Source: Hypoxylon rubiginosum
Lineage: Eukaryota > Ascomycota > Sordariomycetes > Xylariales > Hypoxylaceae
Assembly (NCBI GenBank): GCA_902806565.1
Contig: CADCXA010000027.1
Location: 372,001 to 436,000 of the forward strand
Length of the DNA stretch: 64,000 bases
Reading direction: 5' to 3'
Positions 39,791 through 52,988 of the stretch are shown piece after piece. Every line of letters begins with the position of its first letter. The stretch's first letter is position 1. The notes under the pieces are model-generated. The model was not told the origin of the DNA. It made no database searches and saw nothing but the letters and a program-made list of their open reading frames with translations. The position numbers and the translations under genes are program-made.

Positions 39791-42700
39791 TACCTTTATT
39801 AACTTGGTAAATATAAGGTTATTATAAACTATTTATTTATAAAAAATATTCTTTTTTTAACTTATAAATAAAACTAATTTAATAATTTAAATTAAATTAT
39901 TTATAATTTTTTTTTAATTTATTAAATTACTAAAAATAAGGATTTATTTTTAATTAATATATAAATTTATAATGGTTTTTTTTAAAAAATAGTTTTATTA
40001 GTTTATTTATAATTATATTAATTATATTAATATATTATAATTTAAAATTATTATATTAATAATAATTAATAATTTATTTAAATTATATATTAAAATAATA
40101 AATATAAATTATTTTAAAAAAATTAAAAATAATAATTTTAATATTAATTAAATTAATATATATAATAAAAAATTTAAGTTATTTATAACCTAGTTTTTTT
40201 AATAATTTATTAATTTATATAATTATAAAATTAATTAAAATAAAATTAATAAACTTTATTTTTATATTATTAAATATAATAAATATTTATTTTTTTAATT
40301 ATTAATATATTAAATTACTAGTAAATATAATAATATAAGTTTTTATAAATTATTAAAAATTTAAATTATTAATAAATATTATATTTATTTAAATTATAAG
40401 ATATATATTTATAATAAGGTATTTTTTATTAAAAATAATATTAAAATTTTTAATTAAAATAAAATATTATTAAAAATATTTTATTAAATTAAAATAATAT
40501 TAATTAAGTTTTATATTTATTTTATAAAATATTATAATTATTTTTATAATATTAAAATAAATATTAATAACTAATTAATTAAAAGAATTAATTTTTATTT
40601 AATATTTTTTATTATTAATATTAGTTATTTTATTTTAAATAATAAAAATAATAATATTAAAATATTAAAAAGTTTTTATATTTTTAAAAAATTTAATATT
40701 AAATTTATTAAAAATCTTTTTAACGAATATAATTTAATTAATAAAAATTTAATAAATATTTTTATTATATTAAATATAAAAATTAAAGAATTTAATTATA
40801 TTATTTATAGTTTTTAACTTAAAAACTTTTTTAAAAGTATTTATTATATTAATAATATTTTAATAACGCTTATTAATAATAAATAAATTATTAATATAAA
40901 TAAAAATAAAAATACTTATATATAAATATTTAAATAAATAATATTTTATTATTATATTATAAAAACTAAGTTTAATTATTTTTTTAATTAAAATTTTAAA
41001 CCATTATAAAAATAAACTATAAAAATTATATAAAACTTATAAAAACTTTTAAACTTATTTAGTTTTATTTTAATATTTAAGTGGCTAGTAATAATAAATA
41101 ATAATATTATTAAAAATAAAACTGTAAAAAAATATAATTTTAATATTATATTATTTATAATTAATATTTTTAACAGTTATAATAATAAGGAATATTTTAA
41201 TTAATATTAAATTTATTATAATTATATATATATTTTATATAATTTAATAATTTTTAAATTAATAATTATTATAAATAATAAATTAAATTTAATTATATTT
41301 TTATTTATTATTAAAATTAAACTTTTAATTTAATATTTATTTAATAAATAAGATTTTAATTTTAAAAAATAAATTAATTAATTTAAAAATTTTATAATTA
41401 ATTAAGCTTTAAATTTAAACGTTAAAAACTAGTTTTTAGATTTTTTAAAATTTAAAGTTACTTTAAGTTTTTTTAAAAAATTTTATAAAAAAAGGTGTTA
41501 AAATAAAAGTAACTTAAAAAAAAATTAAAATAAAAATTTTAACCTTTTTTTATTTTTTATTAATTATTAAAAAAACTACACTAATAAAAATAAATAAAAC
41601 CATTTTAACTAAATTATAAAATATTTAAATAATATTATAATTAATTTTAAATTTTTAATAAATTAAATAATAAAATTATTTAATTAAATTAATATTATTT
41701 TTAATTAAGTTAATATTTTTATTAAAATTTTTAATAATAAAAAAAGAAATATTCTATGTTAATTTTAATTAATTAATTAAGGTTTATTAAAAAAAAGTAT
41801 ATTTATTTTTTATATTTAGTTTTAAAAAACTTTTAAATATAAAATCTTTAAAAATATTATTAAAATCCTTTTTATTTAAATTAAATAAAAAAACTTTAAG
41901 TATTAATTTAAGTAATTACTTTTTAATTATTTAACAAATAAAAGTTTTAAATATATTTAATTAAAATATATTAATTATATATTTAAAAAAAAATATAAAA
42001 TAAATTAGATTTTAATGGTTATTTTTATATTATAATAAAAAGTTACTAAATTATTAAATTAATTTATTTAACATTTTTAATAATTTAAATTTACTTATAA
42101 ATAAATAAAGTTTTAAAAAAATATTATAATTATAAATATTAATTTAAAATTAATTAATTTTTTTATAACTAGATTTTTTAAAAATAATATTATATTTAAT
42201 ATTTTTTTTTAAATTACCTTAATATTTTAATTATTTATTAAAAATAATATCTTTTATTTTAATAACTTTATATAATAAAAAAACCTAAATTTTATAAATT
42301 TTAAATTTATAATTAATATAATTAATTATAAAATTCTTATAAATATAAAAAATATATTTTATATTTTTAAAAATATTTTTATTATAAACTTAAATAATAA
42401 TATTAAAAATATAAAAATATAATAAATAATTTTAATAAATTTTTTTATAAAAATTTAATATGTTATAAAATTTATTATATAAGGATTTTTATATTTTATT
42501 TATTTTAATAAAAAGTAAATTAATTATTATAATAATTACTTTTTTAATATAAAGTTAAAAAAAAGTAAATAGTTAAAAATTAATTAATATTAATTTAAAA
42601 AAAATAATTATAAAAAAACTAAATTTTTTTACGTAATTATTTTATTTTAATATATTAAATATAATAATTTTAAAATAAATGTTATAATTTAAATATTTAT

Positions 42701-45548
42701 TTTTAATATTATTTTTATTAAAAAACTTTTTATTATTATTAGTATATATAATTTAAATTTTTAATTTAATTTATAATTTAATTTTAATAATAAATTTTTT
42801 AATAATTATAAAAATTTAGTTTTTTTTATATTTAAACTTAAATTATTTATAACTTATATAACTATTAATAAAAATAACTATATATTTAAAACTAATAAAT
42901 CTTTTAATACTATAAAAAAAAATATCTATAAAAATAATTTATAATAAATAATATATTGAAATTAATAATTAATAATATATTTAATATTTAACTTTTAATT
43001 ATATATAAATGTTATAAAAAAAAAGTTATACTAGGATTTTTAAATAAAAATTATAATAATAATAAGCTTTTTTAATTTTATTAAAATTTATATATATAAA
43101 TTTTTTATATATAAGTTTAATATTAATTATTATATATATAATATAAAATTAATATATAAAATTAAGGATTTTTATTAACTTAAATATCTTAAAATTATAA
43201 TATTAATTTATTTTAATAAACTTTTTCTTAAAATTACTTTTAAAAATAAATATATTTTTTATATTATTATAAATAATTTCTTTTTTTTTAAATTAACTAT
43301 TATTAATTAAATTAATTAAAAGAAACAAATAAAATTAAGTTTTATATTAAAAGATAATAATTAAGTTATTATTTTAATAAATTTTTATTAATATAATATT
43401 AATTTTAAAAACTTTAATATTATTATTAATTGTTTTAAACATTTTTTTAGATTATAAAAATAAATAGTATTTTATAAACTATTTAATATTATTAATTAAA
43501 TATATTAAATAATTTAAATTAAAAATGTAAATATTATATAAAAAATTATAATAATATAAATTAAAATTAATAACTATAAAAATATAAATATTAAATTATA
43601 AAATTATATAAATATTATTAACATTAATAATAAATATAATTAATTTTATATTAAAATTAAAAAAATTATTTAAAACGTAAAAATTTATAAAGTAAATTTA
43701 AAATAATAATAAATATATAAAAACTTTAATATTAACTATTAAAAAACCTTTAAATATTTTAATAAATTTTAAAAACTTATTATTATTATTTTTAATATTT
43801 TTTTTTTATTTAAACTTAAATTTTAAATAAGTGATTTAATATTTATCGTTACTTTTTTTATAATATCTTTTATAATAAAAACATTAAAAAAGATTTTTAA
43901 AATACTTATAAATATAATTTTTAATTTTATAATTAATAATTTTAAGTTTAATATTAATTAAAATAAAATTATTATTTAAATTTCTATTTTTATTAAATTT
44001 AATAATAATATTATTATAAAAAACTTTAATATAAGTTTTTTTATTATTATAACGTTAAATAAACTTATTTTAAAATAAAATCTAAATTAAAAATTTTTTA
44101 ATAAAATCTTATTTAAAAAACTTATATTAATTAAAATATTAATTTTTTATAATATTAATTATAATAAAAAACTTAGATTTAAATAAAATTTTAATATTAA
44201 ATTTTTTAAAGTAATTAACTATAAAAATAAAATCCGTTTAAAACTTTTTAAAAAAAACTTTATTAATAAATTTAATATAAAAAATTTTATAATATAACTA
44301 AAAAATTAACTATTTAAATCTTTTTAATATAAATTTTATAATTTACTAGTAAAAAATATAAAAATCTTTTTTTTTTTTTTTATAACTTATAGTTTTAAAT
44401 AAGGTTTAAATATAAGGATTTATTAAAAATATTTAAAAAACCTATATATAATAAACTTAATATTATTTTTAAATCTTTTTTTTAATATTATTTTTAAATA
44501 TTATTTTAATACTTTTAATAAAATTTATATAATTTATATAAATTATAATAATATAAAATAAATAATTTTATTTTTTAAAATTAAACTTATTTTTTAATAA
44601 AAAAAAAAAAAAAAAAGTAAAACTTAAATTAATTATAATAAGTAATAAATATAATAAGATAAATAAAAAAATATATTATTTCTAGTTTTTTTAAAAATAT
44701 TATAATATTTATTTATATTATATTTTATAGGTTATATAATATTTATTATTATAATATTATATTTATTTTAAATATTAATATTTAATATATATTTTTAAAA
44801 TATTTTTTAAATATTTTTTTTTAAAAAACTTTATATATATATAAATTATTTAATTAATTTAAAAGAAATTATTAAAAATTAAAATAATTTATTAGAATTT
44901 ATAATTAAATTTTATAAAAATTATTATTTATTATTTTATTAATTTTTTATATAAAATATAAAATTATATATTTATAAAATAAATATTATTTTAATATATA
45001 AAAGATATTTAAATTAAAAGCTTTTAATTAATATTTTAAACTTAATAAATAACTTAGTATAAATAAAAGTTTTTAAGTAATTAAATAAATTAATTATTTA
45101 TAAATTTAGTTTAATAAATATAAAAAAAATAAATAGTTTTTAAAAATTAAAAATTTTAATAATAATTCTTAATAATTAAAATAAAAAAATATAGTAAATT
45201 AAAAATCTTAAATTTAATAAAAAAAAGGTTAATAATTTATATTAAATTATATAATAAATTAAATTTATAATTTTTTAGTTAGTTTAATATTATTTATTTA
45301 AATTATTAATTTATAATTTTATATATAAATTTTAATATATTAGTATTTATAAGTTAATATTTTACTAGGTTTTTATTATAAATTTTTTAAAGTTAAAAAT
45401 TTTATTATTAAAAGAAATAATAAACTATTAATTTAATATAAAATTATTACGATTTAAATAAAATTAATTATTTTAAATTTAATACGTATTTTAATATAAA
45501 ATAATTACTAAAAATATATAAAAAAAGCGTTATAAAAAGTATATAATT

Positions 45549-45698
45549 TATTACATTTACTTAAGAAATAATGTAGGTGTAAAAAAATGATGTAAAAAGC
45601 TTGGTTTTTAGGAATTTAAGCTGAGTATAAAGCCAAGCTAAAAGCTCTCCAGAGCACAGACCACTTTGGGTGCACAGACCACGTGGGTGCCTGGAACA
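45549..45698. repeat. Right LTR of retrotransposon 2
   Basis: 150 bp. The distal part (about 45,640-45,698), next to the host gene, is unmutated and GC-normal; the end next to the element body is mildly mutated (TATTACATTT against TGTTACACTT). Confidence 0.9.
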
Positions 45699-46271
45699 CA
45701 ATGTCAATGTAGCATAACAAGTTACACATAACCATGACTTGATCCCAAAGAGTTGTATGTAAAGTACGAGGAGAGGAGTTTTTGAAAAGTACATGGCAAA
45801 GCCAGCAAGTAGAGTAAGAACGAGAGAGGACTGGAGTTCAATTGCATATTAGCGTAATAAGTTCGAAGTGGGAACCGTTCATATGATTACCTCCATATAG
45901 TAACTAATCGTTACATTCGGGTTATTTGGATCCTGTAACTCTTGATGGTCTTCATCAGCCCCTAAGTTCGCGCCGATGAGAAGGAAGATTCACCGTTTGC
46001 CGATACGTAATTCCATGCTGAATAGCAGACGAGAAGAATGAATGCCAGAACAGAAAGAACTGGTACGGCATGTCAGTGTGGAGAAAAATAAAATAATATA
46101 TCCCCAAAGGGTTTATTCCTCACAATCATCGACGAGCAGCCTCCTATTCCCACTGCTGAAGCTATTTCCAATCCGTACAGTAACAAATAGGGCGGTGATT
46201 ACAATGAGACTGATTCCCGCACCACGGAAACCTGAGATTGAAGCGTCGCCAGATTGCTGGAGTGAGTCCAT
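45699..46271 (-). pseudogene. 5' part of fungal-rhodopsin-domain (PTH11/SAT4-like) gene
   Basis: Exons on the minus strand: 46,271-46,124, 46,059-45,994, 45,961-45,891 and 45,830-45,699, where the last is cut by retrotransposon 2. They encode transmembrane segments 1-3 and half of 4: GAGISLIVITALFVTVRI, a loop ending LLVDD (the conserved DD of the family), FLSVLAFILLVCYSAW, SSLVLTLLAGFAMYFSKTPL, LLVLYIQLFGIKSW and CVTCYATLTL. With the downstream part at 38,999-39,635 the pre-insertion gene would code for about 312 residues with seven membrane helices. Such proteins are GPCR-like; PTH11 members sense surface cues and SAT4-like members often sit near secondary-metabolite genes. The 45,962-45,993 intron would be only 32 nt, unusually short, so that junction is uncertain. 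As it stands the gene cannot make a full product. Confidence 0.85.
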
Positions 46272-47107
46272 GGTGGATGGATCAAAATAAGGGGTAGGTA
46301 GTAGTAAAAGACAGTAAACCCCTATTGATTCTGGATCAAGGCAGTGGTCATGGTGGGAAAACGATTGGTACCGAGGTCATTAAGGCGGTCGCCCAGGTTA
46401 TAAACTACGCGTGGGAAACAGGTTAATAGCGTTGCATCATAAGGTATATTTACTATAGATGCATGCAACCCTACGCCACCCTCAGTTGTTAGTAGGACCT
46501 AAGTATAGCCCGGTGCTAATATACTAGCTACATCGTGATAGGCCTAGATATATCCTTTCCACCGGAAATTTCCGTCTTACCACCGCATTCATCTTCAGCG
46601 TTTACCTCTAATGAAGTCCAATCATTTCAACTTGAAGGGAGGGAGACAAGCAGGTAGGAGGTACCTAGGTCTCTAAAGGCACCTAACCTAGCTGACTTGA
46701 TTCAGCTCTTATATCAAGCTCCCGAACATACGTACCCTACTTCTTACTTTTATCCCATCTTACAGTGATTAGCCCCTCCCTCTGCAATTCATTATACCTA
46801 ATTACCAGCCCGCTGTAAAAGCAGGACTACAAAGTATTTCTTACGTACTACTTTATGGTAAGCTGGCGGCCTCAACATAAGGTCATGTCATCCTAACCCG
46901 GAATTAGGGGCTCCTGATAGAGGGTGGAATATAGAGGGTCGAGGACGTGGCCAACGTTTGCAATTGCAAATTAAGATTGTTGAAATCACTTGACAAAGTG
47001 ATTCGGCACATAGTCATTTCGTTTCTCAACATGTATGTTCACCCACTGCCTCCTCTAGTATTAAACACGAGCAGAGCTTCAGTCATCGGGCGCGAATAGG
47101 CCAAGAC
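46272..47107. other. Intergenic region upstream of the split receptor gene
   Basis: No gene seen. It contains GTACCTAGGT at 46,661-46,670 and would include the promoter of the interrupted gene, plus the 3' flank of the ZIP gene. Confidence 0.5.
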
Positions 47108-48925
47108 TCATGTCCATTTTCCCAATAAGCTCATAAGAGCCATTCCTGCGACAAGACCGCCCCCAGCAAGAGTAGTCACCATGGGCCCTGCATTTTCCAG
47201 CTCGCCGCCGAACATCCAATCTCCCGCCCACATCTCTACCACCCCAACCCATACAAGTATGCCTGCGGATAGGGCATTCAGAGTACCAATGGTGATCAAG
47301 GTTTTCGGATTGTTACTGTTGAAGTTATGTAGCACGCCGACACCGATTGCCATGCCGATCGGGGTGGTCAAGGCGAAGGCGGTAGCCATTAGCAACTTGT
47401 TCAGCATTGACAACGATTGTCGTCTTTCACTTCCATCCGTATCGCCCCCGTTCTCCGCAGCTGCCGTGTCTCGGGCCGATGAGGACGAAGCCTTATCTTG
47501 ACCTTCTGGCCCGTTCCCGGCATCAGCTCTGTCGGTATTGGTGTGATGACCAATAGACGCAATGCGAGTCCCGAGGGCTACGCCCTCGAACATTTGGTGG
47601 AACACGATCACGACGAATAAAGTGATGAAGAAGCTGTCTTCTGCTACCACGAGAGTAATACCAACCACTATGAAAAAGAATATTAGTCCTGAATGACTAT
47701 GAGACCTAGGTGGGGGTAAAGACTTACAGACGGAATGGAACAGGATTCCGGCTTCGAGCACCACGATGGAAACTATCTCATCATTGTAGTGCGATCTCGT
47801 CGAGAACTTCTTGGCCACGCGGTGACTTATAGTCTCTACCGTGAATGCCAAAAATAAACCGGCCATAACAACCGCAGAAGTTGTTGCTTCGTAACTGAGC
47901 TCGCCGACACATTCGTTGGTGAACATAAGCTGGGCGTGAGTGAGAAGCTATGAAAATAGTCAACGATTAGCTACTACGTAACAGAGTCTTGCGCTGTGGA
48001 ATATAGGCTAGAGAGACTCACATGGACGAAGGCGGTTGCAATGATGACTCCGGTGCCGAACTGCTTCAGAACGATGAATATAGCCTGAAACTTGTCTGAC
48101 AAGATTGGCTTGAGGAATATCGGGCCAGAAATACCTGATGTAAGCCATTAGTCCATATAGTCTTCCCACATGCTCGTGAGACTTACCAATGAAACTGGTG
48201 ACCATAATCACGAAGATGAGCCCGATTCGGAGAGGAATGTTATATTCTGTGTTCTTCTTCGAGCAGTCTATGGTGGGCTTCTCTTCATCATCATCAGGGT
48301 TGTGCCTGTTGCGAGTTAATAATAGTGGCAAAGAGCAAAGTGAGGTTCTAAAATACTTACTCGATACCTCCATGGATGTGAGGGCTCGTCTCCCTGATCT
48401 CACTTCGGAAACTCTCTCCGTACTCGGGGTTTAACTCTGAGGCTTTGTTATTTAGACCGAGAAGTTCGATCTCAGAGTCATCTGGTCTAATACAGAACCT
48501 GGCACAGCTGATGGTTAGGGTTATTACTAGCTAGGTATGTAATGGGGCTTATAAACGTACGATTTGCCATCATGCTCATGACAAGCGGTATAGGTGTAGC
48601 TAGGTGTAATATCGCCCGTTTCTGTTGCTGGTATTACAGCTTGAAGTCTAGTTGTGTCTGAGAAGCAGAACCTTCGCCCTGTCAGTGCCCATGTTTAGTA
48701 TCTAAGGTATGAAGTGATGACTTACACCGAACCGCCCTGCTGACCGCAATCTGACACACCAGTAGACGTTTCTGTGGCTCGGGGAAGGTCGGGTCCTGCT
48801 GCTGTTGTCGTGATGTATGGCTTTTCCCTGAGAGGGATGTATGATGCCAAAGAGCCGCGAAGAACATAGATCGAGAGAACAAGGATGAATGACACCATGG
48901 TCATAGGGCTGCGAGGTCTAGCCAT
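47108..48925 (-). CDS. ZIP-family zinc/iron transporter
   Basis: Seven exons on the minus strand: 48,925-48,726, 48,671-48,561, 48,507-48,361, 48,305-48,187, 48,134-48,022, 47,947-47,728 and 47,667-47,108; they sum to 489 residues in one frame. An N-terminal signal sequence (MVSFILVLSIYVLRGSLA) precedes a Cys-containing extracellular region of about 150 residues. Then come the ZIP helices: IPLRIGLIFVIMVTSFIG, FQAIFIVLKQFGTGVIIATA, the metal-site helix FHSVLVGITL, HQMFEGVALG (the signature His/Glu of helix 5), TTPIGMAIGVG, and final helices ending near SLLGKWT. The long variable loop (GHHTNTDR..., Ser/Asp rich) lies between helices 5 and 6. ZIP proteins move Zn2+ or Fe2+ into the cytosol; the N-terminal ectodomain could bind metal. 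Metal specificity cannot be read from sequence. Confidence 0.92.
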
Positions 48926-50495
48926 TTTGCGTAATGAATGTAAGCTGAGTTGGATCAAGGGAAGTAGTCCTGCAGGGGAAATTAGCTCGGTAGGTCGCGA
49001 TTAGGATGAATAAATCATCAGAAGAGCCGCATGATGTAGTCCAAGACTTACGCGATTAGCATCAAATGTATCAGATGGTTGCATGCATTCCGAAAGCCTT
49101 ATTTGAGGTATTTGAACGGTTGCAGAGTCGTACTTAGATCTGTATTAGGCGTTCTCACGATGTGTATTTCAAACGTATTCGTGGTTCGCAAATCAAATAT
49201 CGTGACGCCTGAACATCCAACAGGGGCGTGTAAACACGTCTGCGTTTATAGATTCCCGTCAGAAGAGCCAAGAATGGAGAACCTTGATGGACATTGTAGT
49301 ACGTCGCATTGCCGGAAGAGGGAAATACGTCCGCGACACGCCAATGTTTACCTACCTAATGTATTTATCCGCGCTCTGAGTCTTGATGTCTGGCGAAAAG
49401 GTACTAAGGAGCATGAGGAAACATACAGGTACGCATGACGCAGACTAGGGGAAATGTTACAAATTGGACGCGAAATGATTGGCAAGTGTAGCTGGATGCC
49501 ACAATCACGGCATGCGGCCAATATGCCCATATTACTACGATGCTACTTCGTGCACAACTTCAAATAGTACGCCAAGTTGCACATCAATTTTAAAAGTCGG
49601 TATGTTCGTGTAAGTCCTGTCTCCCCGAAGAAGAATGAAGAGGATTCTAATAAATCAAATGTGAAGTCATCCCCAAGTTCAGCGCCAGGTGTCTGCTGGT
49701 TTCGTATTGATATGATACATGCCGCGACAATCTCTAGAGGCCCACCTCAACCGCTGTAAGCGCCCTGCAAGCGCCTATAATCGCAATATTATATAGGTAC
49801 CTAATCTATTACTACTTCCATCCGGTGCCTTCCGCTGCCACCGGCCGATCCAAAGACATTTGGCTAGACTATCGCAGTGCCAACCACCATCATATGGCCT
49901 TGGTTCAAGTGGTCATGAGCTCCTGCCATGGTAGCGTATATTCGTGATGAAACAATGGAACTAACAGTACTCGATATGGATCCATCGCCATGTCGATCCC
50001 AAAGCAAGATATCTCCGGGGCGATGAGCCAGACAGACTAAGGGCTTTTCGGCGATCACTATGGCGATAGAAACCAATGAATGTAATCAATAAAAGACGGC
50101 GTATTTCATGTATATGGAATGACAGTGACGTTTATCGACGCAGGATGATGTTTGAGACATATGATGAGCTTTTCTAGTCGTGCACTAAAATTCGATCGCA
50201 TCAACAGACAAGAAACACATCTAGGACAATCTAGATTCGGTACTGACAGAAACTCACTTCTCAGTCTCGCGACAAAGGAGCTATGCTAGGTCTTTCGGTA
50301 AAGTCGGTGAATTGAGAAATTGGAAACCAGTTCGAGGCAGTCGTTCAGCTGTTCATAGTTGATGTCAATCTTGGTGATCGAGACCTTTAGCGTACTCCTC
50401 TATGTATCATCCCTTAAGCTTGGCATGCGTACATGTTATTTGGGTCTATCATAGTTAAGTTTATAGTTCCTGAAGCAGTGACCAACTACCCAAGT

Positions 50496-50520
50496 GCCCA
50501 CCTACCTAAGGTAGGTGGGC
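50496..50520. repeat. Perfect 11-bp inverted repeat
   Basis: GCCCACCTACC, then TAA, then GGTAGGTGGGC. A GC-rich hairpin related to the ACCTACCT motif scattered through the intergenic DNA. Confidence 0.8.
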
Positions 50521-51556
50521 AACAAGTAGGGAGATGGATAAAAATATTTCCCCTACACCTCTCGACATCAATTCGGATGCTAGATAGTAGGTCGCCAGTC
50601 TATGCCCGTGGACAGTAGGGACGATGGCTCTTAAGCTTCAGTTGGGATATGAATAGAAGTGCTTATTTCGCAATATCACAGTTCCTAATACAACGATGGA
50701 TCAAACTATGGCCACCACCTGACCAGGCTATAGGCTAAGACCCTTATACTTTGATAACTTGGCTTCTTGATCTACAGTCACGATGTCTTTTCTATGCTTA
50801 TTACGAATGTTGCCCTGATTCTTGTTAATCCGAAGCACGCGAGGGCCGATAATTATACCATTGACTTGCTATCCTAGATCCCTTTTGGTTGCAGCATCGC
50901 AGCCATTAATAGCGTTTAGGAGCTTCCACAAGGTCATCGTTAGGTAGTTGACAACTGTGTAATAACTAGCCTATAAAATGTAGCGACGCTCGACTTGTCG
51001 GCTTGCGTCTGAGTCTTGAAGTCAAGCTGAGTCTATGACTTGAGTAGAGAAGACCCTCTGCAAAGTGATGCATAGATATTAAAGGAGCTTATAGATTCGC
51101 TTAATTTGTCTAATAGACTTCAACTGTTATTGATTCTGAAATCAGCAAGCACATGGCAACGAACGAATAAAAGAGGTGGAATAGTGATGATAAATCTCTA
51201 ATTCAGGCCAGGTTAAACAGAATAGGGGGGCTATCCCCTACTCTAAAGGGGTAGAAAGTGGGTCGATTAGTAAGCTGAATTTCCATGTCGCATTGGTGGG
51301 ATTAAGGTCTTACAAACGAGCTCGCGTTTTCATCAAAGGCCGAGCTCACCAAGGGTTACTAAAGGGTAGACCCACTAAAGTTAACAGAAAGGGAAATTCA
51401 TTAATTCCGATAAAGAACCCTTGGCTCTAAGTCCGGACATCTCCGTAAGCTTGTACCTGGAATAGCATGTTCAGCATTGCGTAAATGCAGTGTGCTCATG
51501 ATAATAGTCTGTCAAGGTTGTTACAGGGCGACTTCAGGCAGCCACTGTGTCACGGA

Positions 51557-51564
51557 TATATAAA
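51557..51564 (+). promoter_or_regulatory. TATA box of the NmrA-like gene
   Basis: TATATAAA about 170 bp upstream of the ATG at 51,734, followed by a CT- and CA-rich leader ending AAACCGCAATCATG. Confidence 0.6.
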
Positions 51565-51733
51565 GCGATGTCCAATCCCACCTGTGCTACCTCTATGAAC
51601 CATCAACATCACAACCCTGAGCCCGACGTAGGATCCGCCTTTATGCCACTTCCACCTCATACACAATTATCTACCTAGGTACCTACCTCTTAGCTGAACA
51701 AAAGCAACAATTTCACCGCCAGAAACCGCAATC

Positions 51734-52846
51734 ATGTCTCAGAGCAACTACGTCAAGAAAGTGGCCATCGTGGGTGTAAGTAGACCCTCGTCTCAAGCAT
51801 ATCCAATGTCGGCTTCTCTGCTAACGTACCTCCCACCTCCTCAAGGCGACAGGTACCGTCGGCACCTTTATCGTACAGGAGCTTTTGAACCTCGGGAAGC
51901 ACGAAATCACAGCCATCACCCGGAAGGACAGCCCGGCCATCAATTCCATCCCCGCCGGGGTGAAGATTGCCAAGGTGGACTACGACGACGAGTCGACGCT
52001 CGTGGACGCGCTCAAGGGCCAAGAGGCTCTGATTATCACCATGCACGTCCAGGCGCCTCCCGATACTCAGCTGAAGCTGGTCCGTGCCGCGGCCGCGGCC
52101 AAGGTGCCCTTCGTGCTGCCGAACGAGTGGGGTTGCGACATGGAGGACGAAGCTATGGGCCAAGACACTCTGCTGGGGAAATCCGATCTCCCTGTGCGAA
52201 AGCTGGTCGAGGAGCTCGGGGTGTCCTCGTGGATTGGTGTAGTGACCGGCTTCTGGTACGAGTATTCTCTAGGCTTCGGAACCGAGACGTACGGTATGGA
52301 CTGGAAGAATCGCACCTGGACGTTCTTCGACGACGGCGAGACTAAGATGAACACCACGGTGAGTTTCGATGCGTTGTCAAGTCTAAAGCGCTTGCGTTTG
52401 GTGTGCTGACAAACCTATAGACCTGGCCACAGAGCGGAAGGGCTGCAGCTGCGCTGCTCTCATTGCCCATCGAGCCCGAGAAGCCAGGGAGCCCGAGCCT
52501 GTCCGATTACAAGAACAAGTTCATCTACGTGTCTTCATTCTGTCTTTCGCAGAAAGAAATGTTCGCTACTGTCCTTCGTTTGACCGGAACTAAGGAATCT
52601 GACTGGACGATTACTTACGAGGAGAGCACTAAGCGTTTCCAGGACGCCCAGGCGCGGCTATTTGGAGGTGACAGAACTGCGTTCCCGCAGCTTCTCTACA
52701 GCAGGAACTTCTTCAAGGACGGCGTTGGCAACTTCGAGGCTAGGCGAGGAATTGCTAATGACATTCTAGGCCTCCCAAAAGAAGACCTCGATGCAGCCAC
52801 CAGGATTGCTATTGATCGAAACGAGAAGGGTCTAAAGTATCACTGA
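51734..52846 (+). CDS. NmrA-like / isoflavone-reductase-like NAD(P)-binding oxidoreductase
   Basis: Three exons: 51,734-51,775, 51,846-52,358 and 52,421-52,846, coding for 326 residues. The first intron splits the nucleotide-binding motif; after splicing it reads VAIVGATGTVGTFIVQELL, a GxxGxxG Rossmann signature at residues 10-28. EITAITRKDS follows at the end of the second strand, then VDYDDESTLVDALKGQEALI and VPFVLPNEWGCD. The lack of a YxxxK short-chain dehydrogenase triad and the overall layout fit the atypical SDR group that includes fungal CipA-like and NmrA proteins. The substrate is unknown. Members may be redox sensors or reductases of secondary metabolism. It lies convergent with the DUF3433 gene, only about 140 bp from its stop codon. 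Confidence 0.88.
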
Positions 52847-52988
52847 AGAAGATGCGATGAGAAAGTAGATGGAACTGGTATGCGTTTATGCTGAAGATAT
52901 AGGTATAAGATATCATCAATAAATAGTAAACTTCTCCGTTTGAACCTGATGATATCAGCATCATGTATCCCCTAAATGTGCTCTATCG

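Larger units (their letters stand above)
39641..45698. mobile_element. LTR retrotransposon 2, RIP-degraded, 6,058 bp, inserted in a gene
   Basis: Two direct repeats of exactly 150 bp delimit it (39,641-39,790 and 45,549-45,698). The left starts TGTTACACTTACTTAGG and the right ends CCTGGAACA, giving TGTT...AACA ends. Flanking 5-bp target copies are TAATG (39,636-39,640) and CAATG (45,699-45,703), identical but for one C-to-T change. The interior is nearly pure A/T and has no coding frame. A purine-containing AAAGGTA stretch next to the left LTR on the minus strand hints at minus orientation, but this is weak. The superfamily is undetermined. Confidence 0.9.
48926..51733. other. Long intergenic region with no recognisable gene
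   Basis: About 2.8 kb of normal base composition. Short ORFs (for example 49,079-49,438 plus, 49,864-50,076 minus) lack domains, membrane segments or splice-linked continuations that I could follow. It holds a 25-nt palindrome at 50,496-50,520 and TACCTAGGTACCTACC at 51,672-51,687. It may contain a decayed gene or a long non-coding transcript; neither is supported. Confidence 0.4.

Noticed and set aside
45561..45794. 77-residue minus-strand ORF as an independent gene
   Set aside because: Its first part is the receptor exon and its remainder is transposon LTR; it is a chance fusion across the insertion point.
49079..49438. 119-residue plus-strand ORF
   Set aside because: No membrane, signal or family pattern; biased toward Arg, Val and Cys as in random frames.
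51734..52345. 203-residue continuous reading of the NmrA-like locus
   Set aside because: It reads through an intron with clear GTAAGT and AG ends; the spliced frame restores the GxxGxxG motif and the family sequence.
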